From Siphonodentalium dalli (lineage: Eukaryota; Mollusca; Scaphopoda; Gadilida; Siphonodentaliidae), in NCBI GenBank assembly GCA_032622095.1, contig CP136065.1:68909675-68973674 (forward strand): a stretch of DNA of 64,000 nucleotides, written 5' to 3'. Positions 21,961-34,410 of the stretch are shown one piece after another (position 1 is the stretch's first letter; each line of letters opens with the position of its first letter). The notes under the pieces are model-generated. The model ran no database searches, had not been told where the DNA came from, and saw only the letters and a list, made by a program, of their open reading frames with translations. Both the position numbers and the translations under genes were made by a program.

Positions 21961-22519
21961 ACTATATACTACACCCATTACGGATCAATATTAGTCTTTA
22001 TATAGTAAAACAAATTTGTTAACAAATATTAGCTGTTGGTACAGTCTAATATTGCATGCAATCTGATGCGCAAGGATGCCAAAATTGCTTCACTAGAACC
22101 AATACAAATAAGTACGGGATAATATTGCATGCTAATGTCATGCAAAAATTGCATCACTACAACCTATCAACTAACAATAATAATTGACGAAATAACGGAG
22201 TTATTTGAAAGTTTGAAATTAGCAATATTCACTATCCGGGCTTTGGGATCTATTTCGGCAAGATCTCTCTTCCTCGGGCGATATTTTAAGAAGTGTTTTT
22301 AAAAAGCGTGTCGTTCACCCTCCAACAGTACCACCCACCCACGTGCACCCTACAGAAGAAATTTGACTTATTGTCAGGGTTTGCGCTTTCACTTGCCAAA
22401 TTTGCCAATGGCAAAAATAATTCACATTTGGCAAAAAATATTTTCATTTGGCAAAAGTTTTGGCAAGTAACTTTTTAATTCCTCAATAAGTTGTAAAAAA
22501 TCGGTCAATCAATAGCATT

Positions 22520-22698
22520 CATTTTAGGAAACTAATACAATGACGCAATAGAGTAGATGGGCACGAAGCGTCCGGGATGGTCGAAAATATCGAGTGGTCT
22601 TCTCCTTCGCCCCACGGTTTGTTGTTATTGGAGATATTGTACATAGAAAATCGTCATGTCTGAACACGGCAAAGGTTGAATTGAATTGAATTGAATGT
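22520..22698 (+). mobile_element. Possible non-LTR retrotransposon 3' end
   Basis: The segment ends in four TTGAA units (22677-22697), a type of short tandem tail usual for CR1/L2/RTE-like elements. It is preceded by GTTATTGGAGATATTGTACA, which I associate with such 3' ends. No conserved RT residues are readable, so the assignment is weak. Confidence 0.3.
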
Positions 22699-24142
22699 TG
22701 TGTGGGGAAGAGCCCACGAGCTTTAATGTGGGGTATGGTGGAGTCCCGAGGTGTCCCTTTGATGATTTTTTAGTTACAGAGCGAGTCATATGGTGCGCTG
22801 AAATGAAGAACGGGGCCCGTGTTGTAATGATAAAATTTATTAGTTTTGTTAGTTATTTAAAAGTATGTATATGTATAAACGCAAACTAACGCAAGCAGAA
22901 AGACAGGGGCCAGGCGGATGTGGCATGTGTAGAGCGAGAGCGAGACACAGGGAGAATTGCATGCAGATTGGGCCCAGCAATTGCACTGAGAGAGTTTGCA
23001 TATAGCTATCGCATGTTGTTGCACTTTTCTGACCCACCCTACCTCCCCATACCAATGCACGGGCGTAGGTGAAAGCATATTTTGACAATTTCATATACAG
23101 TGTTAATTAAGAATTTTATTAGCTGAAATAAATCTGAACAGTAATGAACAAGACATGATATACATCTATATATATAAGTATTGTATAGTGAACATATCTT
23201 CTTTGGTTATTTTATTTTATTAGGTAAAATGAATGTATGTACAAATTGATAATTACACTGTGTTCTTGATGGGCCGTTCCTGGCCTCCCGAAGAAAATGG
23301 CAGAGCCGCAAGCGGGCTGTACATTTGTAGGTAAATGTCAGTCCTGAACTCTATGAGAGCTAACGTGACCACTTGTGCGTCTGAAGATTCCTTGCACCCC
23401 ACTCCAAGCCAGTGCTGGGTCGGTTATTATGCCGGATCCCGCTTGGTATGTGTATTGGGTGAGTGGAACGTGTTAAACACGAGCGCTGTTTATGATGTGA
23501 TCATGGTTGGTTAGTTGATTAGTTCCTGAAAGAGAGTGGTCATATTAGACAGTTTCCGGCGGATCGTGCCGATGTATAGTCGCGTTTGGTCGATTGTTTT
23601 CGGTATTTCCAGTTTTGTTAGTGATTTGAGATCGTTTGCCTTGGTTTGTGGTATTTATTTGAGGGCTGGCACTACTGCAGAGAGGGCGTGGCCAATTCAC
23701 TGTGGTATCCTGTCGATGAGCAGTACGTCTCATCGAGCCCTTTAAAAACATAATTCATAATTACCTGATGGGGAGCTGAAATCACCCCCGTGTACGTGGT
23801 ATCGCCAAAACCGAGGGTATCGCCAAAACCGAGAATATGGGAAAGTCATTTTCACGTATATGATATGGGGATATGTGTGTTTCTCATCGTAATACAGACA
23901 TCGAGCATCGTATGTGTATGTCCACACGAAGCAGGAGTATTTATCCACCAGTTGTCATTTAGTTTTCCCAGATCAGACCATTAATTTGTTTTTGGCGAAT
24001 TTTTTCAATGGTGTTTTTGCTTTTGCTCACTCAAATTTTCGAGAACATCCATTCAGTAGTATAGTTCCTGGACTTCCACGCTTCCAAAACAAATGCCGGT
24101 ATATAGTTGAATCTGTCAATGAAGCATAGGATTTGACAGAAT
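22699..24142. other. No recognised gene
   Basis: Several open frames of 60-80 codons, none with a known motif. A GTATCGCCAAAACCGAG pair (23800-23835) is a short tandem duplication. Confidence 0.35.
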
Positions 24143-24544
24143 TTAAAAATTCCCTGTCGTTCTCAATATCCGCGCGATATGAGGGGACCACTGTCGGTCC
24201 AGAAAGATGCGAACGGCACAGATGAAGATGCGACCAAACGCCGAGTTTCTGTGCAGTAATATGTTTACTGGCTTGTTACTTGTCTTAACAAGCTTTTTGA
24301 GGTCTGCAATCCAGGAATCTGCTGCTACTTGGTTGAAATCAGGTTCGTGGTTATGGTTGCCGCTGTTTGATATCACCATATCGTTCTCAGTGTTGGTGGT
24401 TGCACGGCAGTCTTTCTTACAACATCGCCAATTAATTCGATCATTTCTCCTTGATTTAACGGAGAAGTTGTAGTCATCATATACCAGATACTTTCCACAT
24501 CTAGTATTTGGAATATAATTCACGTTCACTTGTGTGCTTGCCAT
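24143..24544 (-). CDS. FLYWCH-type zinc-finger ORF (133 residues)
   Basis: The frame begins ATGG, with an upstream in-frame stop 24 nt before. Residues 16-68 follow the FLYWCH finger layout: GKYLVYDDYNFSVKSRR, then W39-R-C41-x4-C46, about 17 residues, and H64-N-H66. In that family the two Cys and two His bind zinc and contact DNA or protein. Residues 72-95 (ADLKKLVKTSNKP) resemble the linker that follows the finger in MULE-type transposase relatives. The frame then ends without a catalytic domain, so this could be the 5' part of a decayed MULE-like element, or an exon of a host FLYWCH gene. No TIRs were found around it. The finger itself looks intact. Confidence 0.65.
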   Translation of the reverse strand: MASTQVNVNYIPNTRCGKYLVYDDYNFSVKSRRNDRINWRCCKKDCRATTNTENDMVISNSGNHNHEPDFNQVAADSWIADLKKLVKTSNKPVNILLHRNSAFGRIFICAVRIFLDRQWSPHIARILRTTGNF

Positions 24545-24892
24545 CGTGTTTATGTCAGACCAGGGAATCTAACAGTATATATATTCAGTAGTGAACTCTA
24601 CTTAAAACACTGATAATAATTCATAATACATCTTTACAAACAAATAATAAAACGTGTAAAATAAATAAACTGAATGTGGCTCACGTTATTCACCACCAAC
24701 AGTTATGGACTGTGACAACACTGGACCGCAGGTGTTTTTATATGTACTATAATCTCCGCCGGCCAAGTCGTTAATCTCTGCCTGCCGGGTAGACAGGATA
24801 TACCCCTTCTGATGAAGCAACTCCTCTACCATTTTATTGTTCGGTGATTTGTTTATTGTTGCATGATAAACCACAATAGAGATGCGAGTATA

Positions 24893-25046
24893 ATTACCCG
24901 ATAGTATCATTTTCTGCAACCTTGTTTGTGTTTTATGTTTCGACACTCGGTTTGAACGACGTTTTGTCGATATCAAACGTCGTTCAAACCGAGTGTCGAA
25001 ACATAAAACCCAAACAAGGTTGCAGAAAATGAAACTATCGGGAATA
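24893..25046. repeat. 154-bp foldback
   Basis: Arms 24899-24964 and about 24973-25040 are nearly exact complements, containing TTTCTGCAACCTTGTTTG and TTTCGACACTCGGTTTGAAC. The ends are ATTACCCGATAGT and ACTATCGGGAAT. It overlaps an open frame (24686-25057, minus) whose N-terminal half is therefore palindrome-derived. Confidence 0.85.
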
Positions 25047-25479
25047 ACATTTGGCAAATTCTAATAGAATTTGGCAAAAATATTTTCATTATTTTGGCAA
25101 ATTATTTGACAAAAGTAAATTTTAGTCCCTGCTTATTGTAGACCAAACTTCACTACTAGTGAAAAATTAGACGACAATGATTGGAACTCACCTTCGCAAC
25201 CAGTAACAGTTTGAGAACAAGCAATAGGACAGAAGCATCTGAAGACAAACGAAAAACCTCAGTACCATCAGAATGCACCCAATTGTGGTGTTACAATTTG
25301 TTCAGACAAATCGCCGTTATTTCGTCAAAATACGTTACAAGTATAGTTATCACCATTTCGATATACAGTGTTACTTGTTTTGTTGTAGTGAATCCATTGT
25401 GGTAAACCATAGCGTTCTTAACAATTTTCCTTTATTACAGTATAATGCAGGTCCATATCGGGTGATATACTTGGTTTCA

Positions 25480-25680
25480 GTTCTCGATCTGTAATTCGTT
25501 GGATGATAACTTTCGTATTCGTTTTTCGATCGACGGAAAACTTGGTATGTGTTTTAAAGTGATGTGAAACACACCGATATGGTGATCAAATAGAAATGGA
25601 GAATAATCTTGTTCAAAGTAATAATTTTTACAAATAGTATATCCAAATTAACAATACACACCGTCATTCTTATATAAGAA
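25480..25680 (+). repeat. Dispersed repeat D5, copy 2, with a flanking shared block
   Basis: TCGATCTGTAATTCGT and TTTTTCGATCGAC at 25484-25535 match 19503-19550. From 25545 on it matches 10095-10225. Confidence 0.6.
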
Positions 25681-25938
25681 TTAAATTCAGTGACTCTCGA
25701 TGGCGAAATCGTTTTCGTTAGCTTATCGCCGAAAAATGCGTCCCGAATCGAGTAGTAAATATTTACAATTGAGCGTAGTTCTGACGATGTTTTCTATGGA
25801 GTGGTACGGTCGATTTGCTTCAAATTTTTGGCGATGTTAGTAGAATGTTACGTTCCCCCAGTTCTAATAGTGTCTGAATTCTAACTTATCAGTTCCATGC
25901 ACCCGAACAAGTACACAACATGTCTTTAATCACAAGAA

Positions 25939-26000
25939 TTGTTTCAAAATAGCTCATTTCAAAACAGTTCGTTTCATATCAGTTAGTTTCAAAATGTTCA
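25939..26000 (+). repeat. 15-bp tandem repeat, four copies
   Basis: Units of TTTCAAAACAGTTCG type. Confidence 0.65.
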
Positions 26001-28188
26001 AAACACAGAGCAGTGATATACCACCTTTTTTCATACATATCTCTCTCCTCCCATCTTTCGTCTATTTTAGTCCTCGTGAATATATCCCCCACTGCTTATT
26101 GCCTCCCTAAGCTTATCCTGTGAAGACATATTTGTAAACTCGTCTATATAATTATCATCATTTCTTAAAGCTATATGATTTCTCGAACATGGCCGCTTGC
26201 CGCCCAATTACTTGCCAACTTATGTAAGTGACTGCTCCTCTGTTTATATGTACATGTAAATACATGTACATATATATCATACTATATATTGATTAAACCA
26301 AACCAAAAGTAAATATTGTAATGTATCAGTTCCCTCGGGTTTAGACATAAATGTAGTATAGTAGATAGAGCCTGAAACCTCTTCAAGCTCAACGCATCAT
26401 TCTCTTATATAGAGTCTTTGTGTCAGAGAATTCAATCGACCTCGAGGAATGAAATGAAGTAATCATTTATAAAAAACGCGTATCTGGAGGTTAATCTCAT
26501 ATGCGGGTTTCTTTGAAATATCTGCGGCTGGCATCTTGGAGACAAATTCATTATCGACCCGATAGAATGAGATCTGAAATTGAATCAAATGTATACGTTT
26601 TCGATCCACGTCGCCGTAATGGAATCTATCGCAGTTTAATTGCGCCGTTCGCCATTCGAATGCCACCCTAGCATACTGGATTGATCTTACCTTATATAAG
26701 GGAATAAGAGAGCAAATGTACTCAGTTGAACATTCGGAAAGGTCATGCACACTTAAAGATGCTCCCGAACCGATTTTATACCAAAAAAATAGTCAAAATT
26801 TCCCAAGCCAATATCAAGATTACCAGGAACAAAACGAAAAGAAAAATAATTGCAATAATGCACTGTCATTCGTATTGTGGCATCGCAGACATCCATAAAA
26901 AACATTCATCTGCAGCTTAATATTGAAAGCGAATATAACAAATGTAAATATGTACTCCTTAATTATTTACGAATTCATCATCGATTAACAGTTATATAGT
27001 TTATTTTTTTTACAGCACAGTGACACACACAATCCAGCAATATATAGAGAACGTAAATAAAATGCACAATTGTTTTCTTTATATCCCTTTTGGTATACTA
27101 ACCAACGCCGACACGAAGACACAGCTTCTTTTTTAGGCGAGCAAAACAAATTCCAATGACTTCCTCTGATAAACACCGTCCATTTGTGCTTATGGACAGA
27201 TAGATAATACTCAATTATGATCTTTTACAATCGTTTCTAACATTTTACTGACGGATGCTTCTGTAGATTTTCGTGATGCCTGATGTCACGTGCTGTGATG
27301 TATGGTGAGTGATGTATGGTAAGCAAACCAATTGGCTTGAACATATTGACCAGTCGGACATTTTTAAAGATACCCTGTCCGAACTAATGTTAAAGATGCC
27401 ATGTCCGGCCTGACAACTATCATCCCGGTCCAATCTGACATCCCTGTAACAACATACTATTTATATTTTATCCTTCAAGGCTTAGAACAATTAGTTTTCG
27501 ATATTTGAATTTGGAATTCCTTATATGGTGATGCCTGGTTCGAACTGAAATCCCCAGCACGTGTCATCACAAACGTATAAACAAAAATCTTCCACATGTC
27601 ACGGCTTGCTGTTACAACTTTGTCTATTTTCATGCATAAATCGTGATTACTGAATCGGGAATAAATATCCTATATTTGTTATATGCTTCTCCATTAAATA
27701 GTGGGACAATGGCGTGGCGTAGAACATTATATCAATCGCTCAGACCATGTCGATGGATAACAATAACCCACTCGATGTAAAAAAACAAAACAATAGTATT
27801 ACTCTCTCGGATATTACTTTCGTATCATAGTGGCGTTTCAACGCGTATCGATAACAGGAGGATTATTTTGCATTTATGCATTTTGACGTTTAGAGAAAGA
27901 GTATTTTCCCCATAGATTGCTCTTCTTTCCTAAATTATAGTCAATTATGATCATTACATTGTTTATAAATTCATTTCTCGCATCCTTTCAGAATATAACA
28001 ATGGGTACTATTTATTTTGGCGGGGGGTGCTCGAGATTTGTCATTTCGTGGTGGGCAAATCAATCGATGGGATGTAAACATTTTTTAACAATTTGCATTG
28101 AACTGTGGAACAAAACTAACAGATTTTGGGGGATTTGATAACGTAGCGCATATAATAAAAATAACATCTACGGAGTTTGATTAATTAC
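26001..28188. other. No recognised gene over 2.2 kb
   Basis: Contains a small palindrome (TATATGTACATG / CATGTACATATA at 26247-26275), a CTTAAAGATGCTC motif at 26750, and loosely repeated GATGCC...GTCCGG phrases at 27360-27440. The open frame at 26463-26750 (minus) shows no motif I know. Confidence 0.35.
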
Positions 28189-28189
28189 C

Positions 28190-28288
28190 CATATTTTCTC
28201 ATGACTGACTACAACGAAATAAGAATTAGAATTTCCTTTGAGCCGCTTGTGGAAATTCTGTATTTCCTTGTAGCCACTCATGAGATAA
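28190..28288. repeat. Hairpin with arms of about 40 bp
   Basis: CTCATGACTGACTACAACGA at the left is complemented by the right arm ending CTACAAGG/CTCATGAG (read on the minus strand), with AATTTCC at the inner ends. Confidence 0.6.
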
Positions 28289-28503
28289 TCCGAGTATTCA
28301 ACAAAAACTCGTAGGTATTTTCTATGTATTCACATACCAGATATCACAATATACTCTCAATCATTACCGATAACTAAAGCCACAACCAACTGAGTCATTG
28401 CATGACCTCCCAAATTGTTGTCATGTCGCCCGCGCATGCCCGTATACATGACATAAAAACTGTAACAAACTTTAAATCCCAAGTAAATGTCAATACGCTT
28501 TGT

Positions 28504-28705
28504 CACTGAGTCGCGGCCATATTGGATTCATCAAGCCCGTTCCGTTTCTTCGGTGATACAGGTCAAAGTTCTGGAGTAGTATTCCATATATGGAGCTTTT
28601 GAATATTCATGAATTCCATATATATGGAATGCTACTCCAGAACTGTGACTGTTGCAGTTAAAACTGAACGGGGCTGGATGGATCCGATATGGTCGCGATT
28701 CAGTG
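28504..28705. repeat. 202-bp foldback
   Basis: CACTGAGTCGCGGCCATAT and ATATGGTCGCGATTCAGTG form the ends. The inner arms AGTTCTGGAGTAGTATTCCA / complement at 28566-28590 and 28616-28641 are the best preserved. Confidence 0.75.
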
Positions 28706-28879
28706 AAAATATGTATATAGGCTATAGGCATGCATATATCGCGCAGCAACTCATGTTGGGGGTTGTCACAACTACCTCTGAAATGTCGGATAAGTGAGAA
28801 CATTCTCGTTATATTTCCAGGGGATATTTTTGCTAGCTTCACAGCAATTCGAGGTGCAGAAAATAAATATATTCCAAAA

Positions 28880-28995
28880 TCGAAATATAATAGTTCTGAG
28901 CTTTGTAGGAAGGGTTACTCGACTCTTTTCAAAGTGTTCACAATCGAAGCCGAAGAAATAGTAATTTAGGGGTGTTAAATCGGGCACGGTATCTT
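28880..28995 (+). repeat. Dispersed repeat D4, partial copy 3
   Basis: GAAGCCGAAGAAATAGTAAT and GGGTGTTAAATCGG match the 6760-6800 end of D4. Confidence 0.5.
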
Positions 28996-29243
28996 TGAAC
29001 AATTTATATATTCGCCGGCATGCATCTGGACAAATAACACCAATAAATCGTATGAATACGTTTAATGTGACCATTGCACGACGTACAACATATAACAAAA
29101 AAAATAACGTATCAACTCAATTGAAGCATCACAGTAACATATAGCATTTCAAACTCGTGATAAATTCTAACAACTAAAATAACAATGTTATGAATAAAAC
29201 TATACATATATGTCAAAAGATTTCACCTGCATAACCGACAAAT

Positions 29244-29296
29244 GCCAGCAGCTATGATTAGTAACACATGGCAGCAGCTATGATTAGTAACACATG
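29244..29296 (+). repeat. 26-bp tandem duplication
   Basis: GCAGCTATGATTAGTAACAC with flanks occurs twice in a row with no mismatch, apart from one extra base. It looks recent. Confidence 0.9.
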
Positions 29297-29986
29297 GCAC
29301 CAAGTTGAATAACAAAATGGCGGATTATTTACCAAAGTTATCAATCGACAGAATTTCAGAATTTATGGATGTATCCTTAGAATAGACACCTTTCGCATAA
29401 CGGACAAATTTCGCAAAATAATCATCTTTAGCACAATGATCTACTACTGATAAGAATTAATTACGAACAGCTAATAGAAGTCGTAAATTTGTTGGACGGT
29501 CCTAAAACCTTTACGCTGAATTGACGACTATGAGTCAGTTTGAGTGAAAATCATGCTGTTCAAACATCTTGCCACTCGCAGTATGGTTCTGTTTGTCGTG
29601 ATTATTTTGTAGTTAATTCATTTGTTTTCTGGTCATAGCTTAGCGCTTTATGTTTCGTAAGATTATCGTGTTTCACGACGACGATTGATCGGACTGCCAC
29701 AAAGATACGGAAGTCAAGACCACATGGCGATTATAATTTAAGGACATAATCGCGAAGTCACAAATTCTAGTGACGTATTCGTACCATATTCGTTATTCTT
29801 ATCAGTATAGTCGTTCATTTATATGCCAAAAGGTGTCTATTGACACCATGGACGCTTTGAGAAAACGACCGAATATATTGACACAAAATTCGGAATGTTT
29901 GAGTATTATCGGTCGTAATTAGCATCGTCGCCATAATAGTTCTTTACCAAGGGGCAAATATATTAGATTAACTATACAATTTTACG

Positions 29987-30098
29987 CGTATTTCGTGTCA
30001 TTTAACATGTATTTCGTGTCATTTAATATGTATTGCGTGCATTTGACATGTATTACGTGCCATTTTACATATATTTCGTGCATTTTACATGCATTTCG
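29987..30098 (+). repeat. 20-21 bp tandem repeat, about five copies
   Basis: Units of GTATTTCGTGTCATTTAACA type. Because most are 21 bp, a plus frame shows a 7-residue periodicity. Confidence 0.8.
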
Positions 30099-32625
30099 AG
30101 GTGCTCATCAACTAGAAACCATGGGAATACTGACCATTCGGTGGGTAACATATCCAATTTCCTCAACATTTCAGAAGATCTTACCCCGCAATCACACATC
30201 GATCAGCACGCCACCAGAGAGGTTTCGCAAATACAAACAGATATATTTATGGCTATGTTTAGGGTACTACATAGTCACATTTTGCTGAAGTTCTAATCAA
30301 GTAATGTGCATGTTATAATCGCCAGAAGGATATGGTTCAAATTTCTTCGGTTGTACCAAAATATTCATTTATTGATATAGACACTCAGCCAATTAGTTTC
30401 GTTGTACACATGTATCATGCAGAGTGTGTGCGATGTGCATAAGCTGATAGATTGTGCAAAGCGAAAACCTCACTGCACAAAACTATTCATGAGTTGCCGT
30501 AATGAATAATCTTTCTCGTCGTCATTTTTTTTTTTGAGTGAAACAAATTTTTTTACCTACACGAATTTTACTCGATATGTAGCTTGCGAAACCTCTGTAG
30601 TGTTTGTAGGATCTATTAAATGCGGGTATCGTAGTGAAGGAATTTTCAAGAATAGCAGGAGAGACAACAATTTACATTCCGACGCTGATTGACCTAAACT
30701 GTACTGAAAACAAAGATTATGATGCCAGAATGAAACATCTCAACCCATATCTACATGCACGTATTAAAGGGGAGGAAGGTTGTGCGATGATATCAATACA
30801 ACATCTGTCCTCCATTGTGACCAAGAGGTAGAGATTCAACTGGATGGGTGGGTCATCAACTATTATGATCTGGTGCCGTGTGGCATTGCAGTTTGCAAAT
30901 TTATCGATTTGTGATGATTGTTAGCATAGAGATTATTTTGTAGACTATATAAATACACGACTAGCTTCAAACAACACCTCAGTTACTGCAGTAAGTTGCG
31001 GATTCTTCTGGTGTTGACATACATGAATGTTTGTTCATTAGAGAGGTTCCGCGTGCATCTTCTATGTTTGGAAGATGTTCAATAATATATATGTACTGTA
31101 CAGGGGTAATTCTTATTAGGTAGATAGGTAAGTAAGTTCAAATGGATTGACTATGCTGATTGACCATTGATCAAAATTACAAGTGTCAATCTGGTGCTTG
31201 AGTGACGACGTTCGTCTACCATGTCAGTCCGCTTTCGTTTTTATGTACACACGTTCGGTCTCACTATTGCACCGAGAACATTCCAATGCACTATATCTCA
31301 CTACATTTCTTCCACACGGATCTCGTGGTATTAGTTTTAGTACCAAACAAAGTCGAATCTGGGAGGGTTATGGATATGATGCTATGCCAAAAACAATCAA
31401 CTTTCTGCGATAAAGGTCTGTATACTATATTGGAAAGCACTTGCAATAAATAGACCTGAGCACTATTTGACTAAAACCGAAAATATTCTTGTAGAATTAA
31501 CTTCACGTTCGTGAGGGTTACACATAGTATCACTTATGGACATTATAATGGTCAAACATCATATAAATCATAAAGAGCTTTACATTCCTCAAATGAACTG
31601 GATGTTAATTGTGCCGAACATCAGATCACATGAACACAGAATCACAAAGTATTGGACAGTACAGTCGTGTCTCATTAGTCCCTATTGTGCGAATCACATT
31701 TCCAGAAAGGATACACAAATGTAATTTCTCCTATTAGCAGCTCCACCATCTGTTAAGATCATTAGCGCACATGAATGCAAATAGCGGAATGATTATGCTC
31801 TGTTCCAGACAGCCGGAATGCATGGTGAGTCGTGCTTCCTTCTTCAAAACAGCCAGAACACATGATAACGGTAAAAAAATAACATGGCATCAAAATATGG
31901 GGTTGTCAAACCATGAATTACCACCAGGGTAGGCGAAGACAGTGACTTTATATGAATATTAAATTATTTCAAATGATGTGTTAAAGATTGACATCACGAA
32001 TCGACCACTGTTGCGTTTTTTATACGGAAATTAATTATAACCAGCCTGTTTTCGTGAAAATAAGCACATACCGGGATTATTTTAATGAGCGAAATAAGCT
32101 CAAGTTGGCTTTGTTAAACCTCAATATACGCTCTATATAGAATAAAACGCGGTTTTAAAAAACAGTCCAATATGGGACTATTTCCATACGAAATATGCCC
32201 ATATTGGCATTATTTAATATACCTTTTCTCATCGTCACGACATACAAGATTCAAGCTCTTAACAATGTGTTTTCACATGTCATATGAATAATGGTCAAAT
32301 CAGCCCATGCTCTTCAAATATCAGTGATCGTTTATACATTTTGATTAAAAAAATATTAAATTAAATAGTTTTTCTTCATTTAATTTTAATTTCTTTTTCA
32401 GATTGAACTCCTTTCTCAATTTAACAAACAACTAATAATAACCGACAGCAAAGAAATGCAATAACATAACTGTGATTAAAATACCCCAGTTGGAAACGTT
32501 ATGCGAATAAGGAATGCGTCAGATTTGCCTGACAATTTCGAAATTACGACTGAAATTACGACTGGGTGCAAATAAAGCCATCACATTTATGAGGATTAGT
32601 AAATTCTAAGGCCGACAACCCCAAC
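30099..32625. other. No recognised gene over 2.5 kb
   Basis: Open frames at 30634-30831 and 31183-31453 lack recognisable motifs. No strong tandem or inverted repeats. Composition is similar to the rest of the intergenic DNA. Confidence 0.35.
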
Positions 32626-32899
32626 TTAACCCTTTCTTTACTAAATACTCATTGACGAGTAGTTATTCATAAGAAAATGTTCAGATAAGAAGTTCAACAA
32701 ACGACCATAGGCAGTTTGTTGAATTTTTATATTAAAATTTCCCACCAATGAATATGAATCATTCTGCTCTTGTATTATCTATATTCTGTCTGTCGTCTGC
32801 TTTTATCACATGAACACCTCTCGAAATTAATAATAAACCGTTCCAAATGTATACATTTATAACTGAGAGGGAGAATCCATTTAGTAAATAAAGGGTTAA
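32626..32899. mobile_element. TTAA-flanked MITE (piggyBac-like), copy 1
   Basis: TTAACCCTTTCTTTACTAAA at the left and TTTAGTAAATAAAGGGTTAA at the right form inverted termini with exact TTAA at both ends. The interior is non-coding. A diverged relative lies at 51937-52175. TTAA duplication plus a CCCTTT start is the usual mark of piggyBac-type elements. Confidence 0.8.
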
Positions 32900-32958
32900 T
32901 GCCCTAGAGCCACGTCCATGACGGAACAAGTCAATTCCACAGCAGGAAGCACATTATG

Positions 32959-33421
32959 TCAATATCCTTTTCGCCGCACCATAGCGAAATGAGTCATTTC
33001 TAAGTCTCCTTTCGGCTTATCTCCCCTTTCTAATGATCCGGTTAAACAGTACCCCAACTGAAAGTCATCCTTACTAACGCTCGTCGTCAGTGTCATTCTG
33101 AATTCCGGGCTTGGATCGGTCATTTCCTTGAATTTGCCAGTCACTATCATTTTACCGTCGCCCTTGTCAACCATTCTACCCTTCGCTGTGCGTTTCCTGT
33201 TCCCACACACCTCGACGACTTTACATTTCGATCTGCTCCACCAGTATGTTTTGAGGAGCCAGTAAGATAACAGTGCGGGCTGGGCCCAGCCCTCGTATGG
33301 GAATAACAACACTTTTGTCGGTCGGCCTTCGTAGTTAACCAGTCTTCGACAACATTTTCCACAACTTTCGTAGTAAAACAATTGCACCATATTTGTCGAT
33401 CAGAAAACGGTCTACATCATT
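32959..33421 (-). pseudogene. Candidate lipocalin-like exon with a frameshift (tentative)
   Basis: A 143-codon minus frame (33390 to 32959) sits in locally GC-richer DNA than its surroundings. A good 3' splice site (pyrimidine tract then CAG) lies at 33422-33440. From it one frame reads NDVDRFLIDKYGAIVLLRK, which resembles the lipocalin start D-V-x-R-F-L-G-x-W-Y-E-I. A shift of one frame gives YYESCGKCCRRLVNY, then KVVEVC, KMIVTGKF and finally DDFQLGYC ... THFAMVRRK, which recalls the lipocalin C-terminal strands. The key Gly-x-Trp is not intact and the match was made by eye, so the family is uncertain. If correct, it is either a decayed exon or one with a sequencing indel. Confidence 0.35.
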
Positions 33422-33772
33422 CTGAAAAAAGAAGAATAAGTCGATTAGTTCATTGTTGACTTGGGAATGTGCAGATGATCAGTTTGATTAATTTATTATC
33501 CGAACATTTCTTCCGAAAGAGTGAATATGACACATACTTTTTCTTTTGTTTTATTATCAAAATATTCGCTCAGATGTACAAAAGACCATGGTATTTCAAT
33601 ACATACAATGCATACTTTTTTTTATCATCGAATGGGAACATCTAATCAGTAGCGAAAGAGCTGATCGAACATTTGGATATACAATGTTTATTAGACACAC
33701 AGTAGCCATGCCTAAATCAGAAGTAATGCACACTCTCTTCTCTTTTTTGTCACTTTCGTGCATGTGGATAAA

Positions 33773-34283
33773 TAAGGATTAACTGTCATGTGGACTGTTT
33801 TTATGGAGATGTAACCGTGAGGTAAGTGGTCATAACTTGTGTAAAACCCGAAGGGTTTTACATACAAGTTATGACCACTTACCTCACGGTTACATCTCCA
33901 TAAAAACAGTCCACATGACAGTTAATCCTTATATTTATATACATTTAGCGAAAAAGCCACTTTTGTAAATGTATTTAAATCGAAAAGTGTATCGTGACAA
34001 AACCAGCCCAAAATATCCCATAGCACCCTTGGCAAAAGTTAACAGGAACAATTTCTCTTTATATTGAAACCGAATGATTTATTAAGTCAATCCTGTGCGA
34101 GTCCAAATGCGCCCGAAACAATACGCGTTCGTCTTTCCAAACACAATGACGTGTCGATGTTGTTATGAGGCTGCAGTTATTATCTGTTGCGCATTCACCG
34201 AGAAATAATTGCAACTAGCCACGTGGGCGCCGACCAATCGGAATGCTGGATTTAGTGATGATCACACTTAGTATGTAAATATA
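33773..34283 (+). mobile_element. 511-bp element with terminal palindrome, copy A
   Basis: Begins with a 159-bp near-perfect palindrome (33773-33931, ends TAAGGATTAACTGTCATG and complement). It continues through ACATTTAGCGAAAAAGCCAC, GCACCCTTGGCAAAAGTTAA and ACGTGGGCGCCGACCAATC, and ends CACTTAGTATGTAAATATA. An inverted copy of exactly the same length lies at 37637-38147. No ORF and no TIRs. It could be a foldback joined to a unique tail, or a Helitron-like element; neither is established. Confidence 0.8.
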
Positions 34284-34410
34284 AGAGTTTGACCCTTTGG
34301 TAATGGCAGTCTTAGTGTGACTGATTCGCTTGTTGGGTAAACCAGTTCGTTTGGAGGCGTCTGGATGTGCGTGCGTATGACTCCTCGTTCGATAGAGAAC
34401 CGTCTGTAAA

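Noticed and set aside
27530-27560. GGTTCGAACTG as a pol III box B
   Set aside because: No box A at a suitable distance upstream.
33773-34283. Copy A as a Helitron
   Set aside because: The long terminal palindrome and lack of a clear 5'-TC and 3'-CTRR pair do not fit the usual Helitron ends, so no superfamily was assigned.
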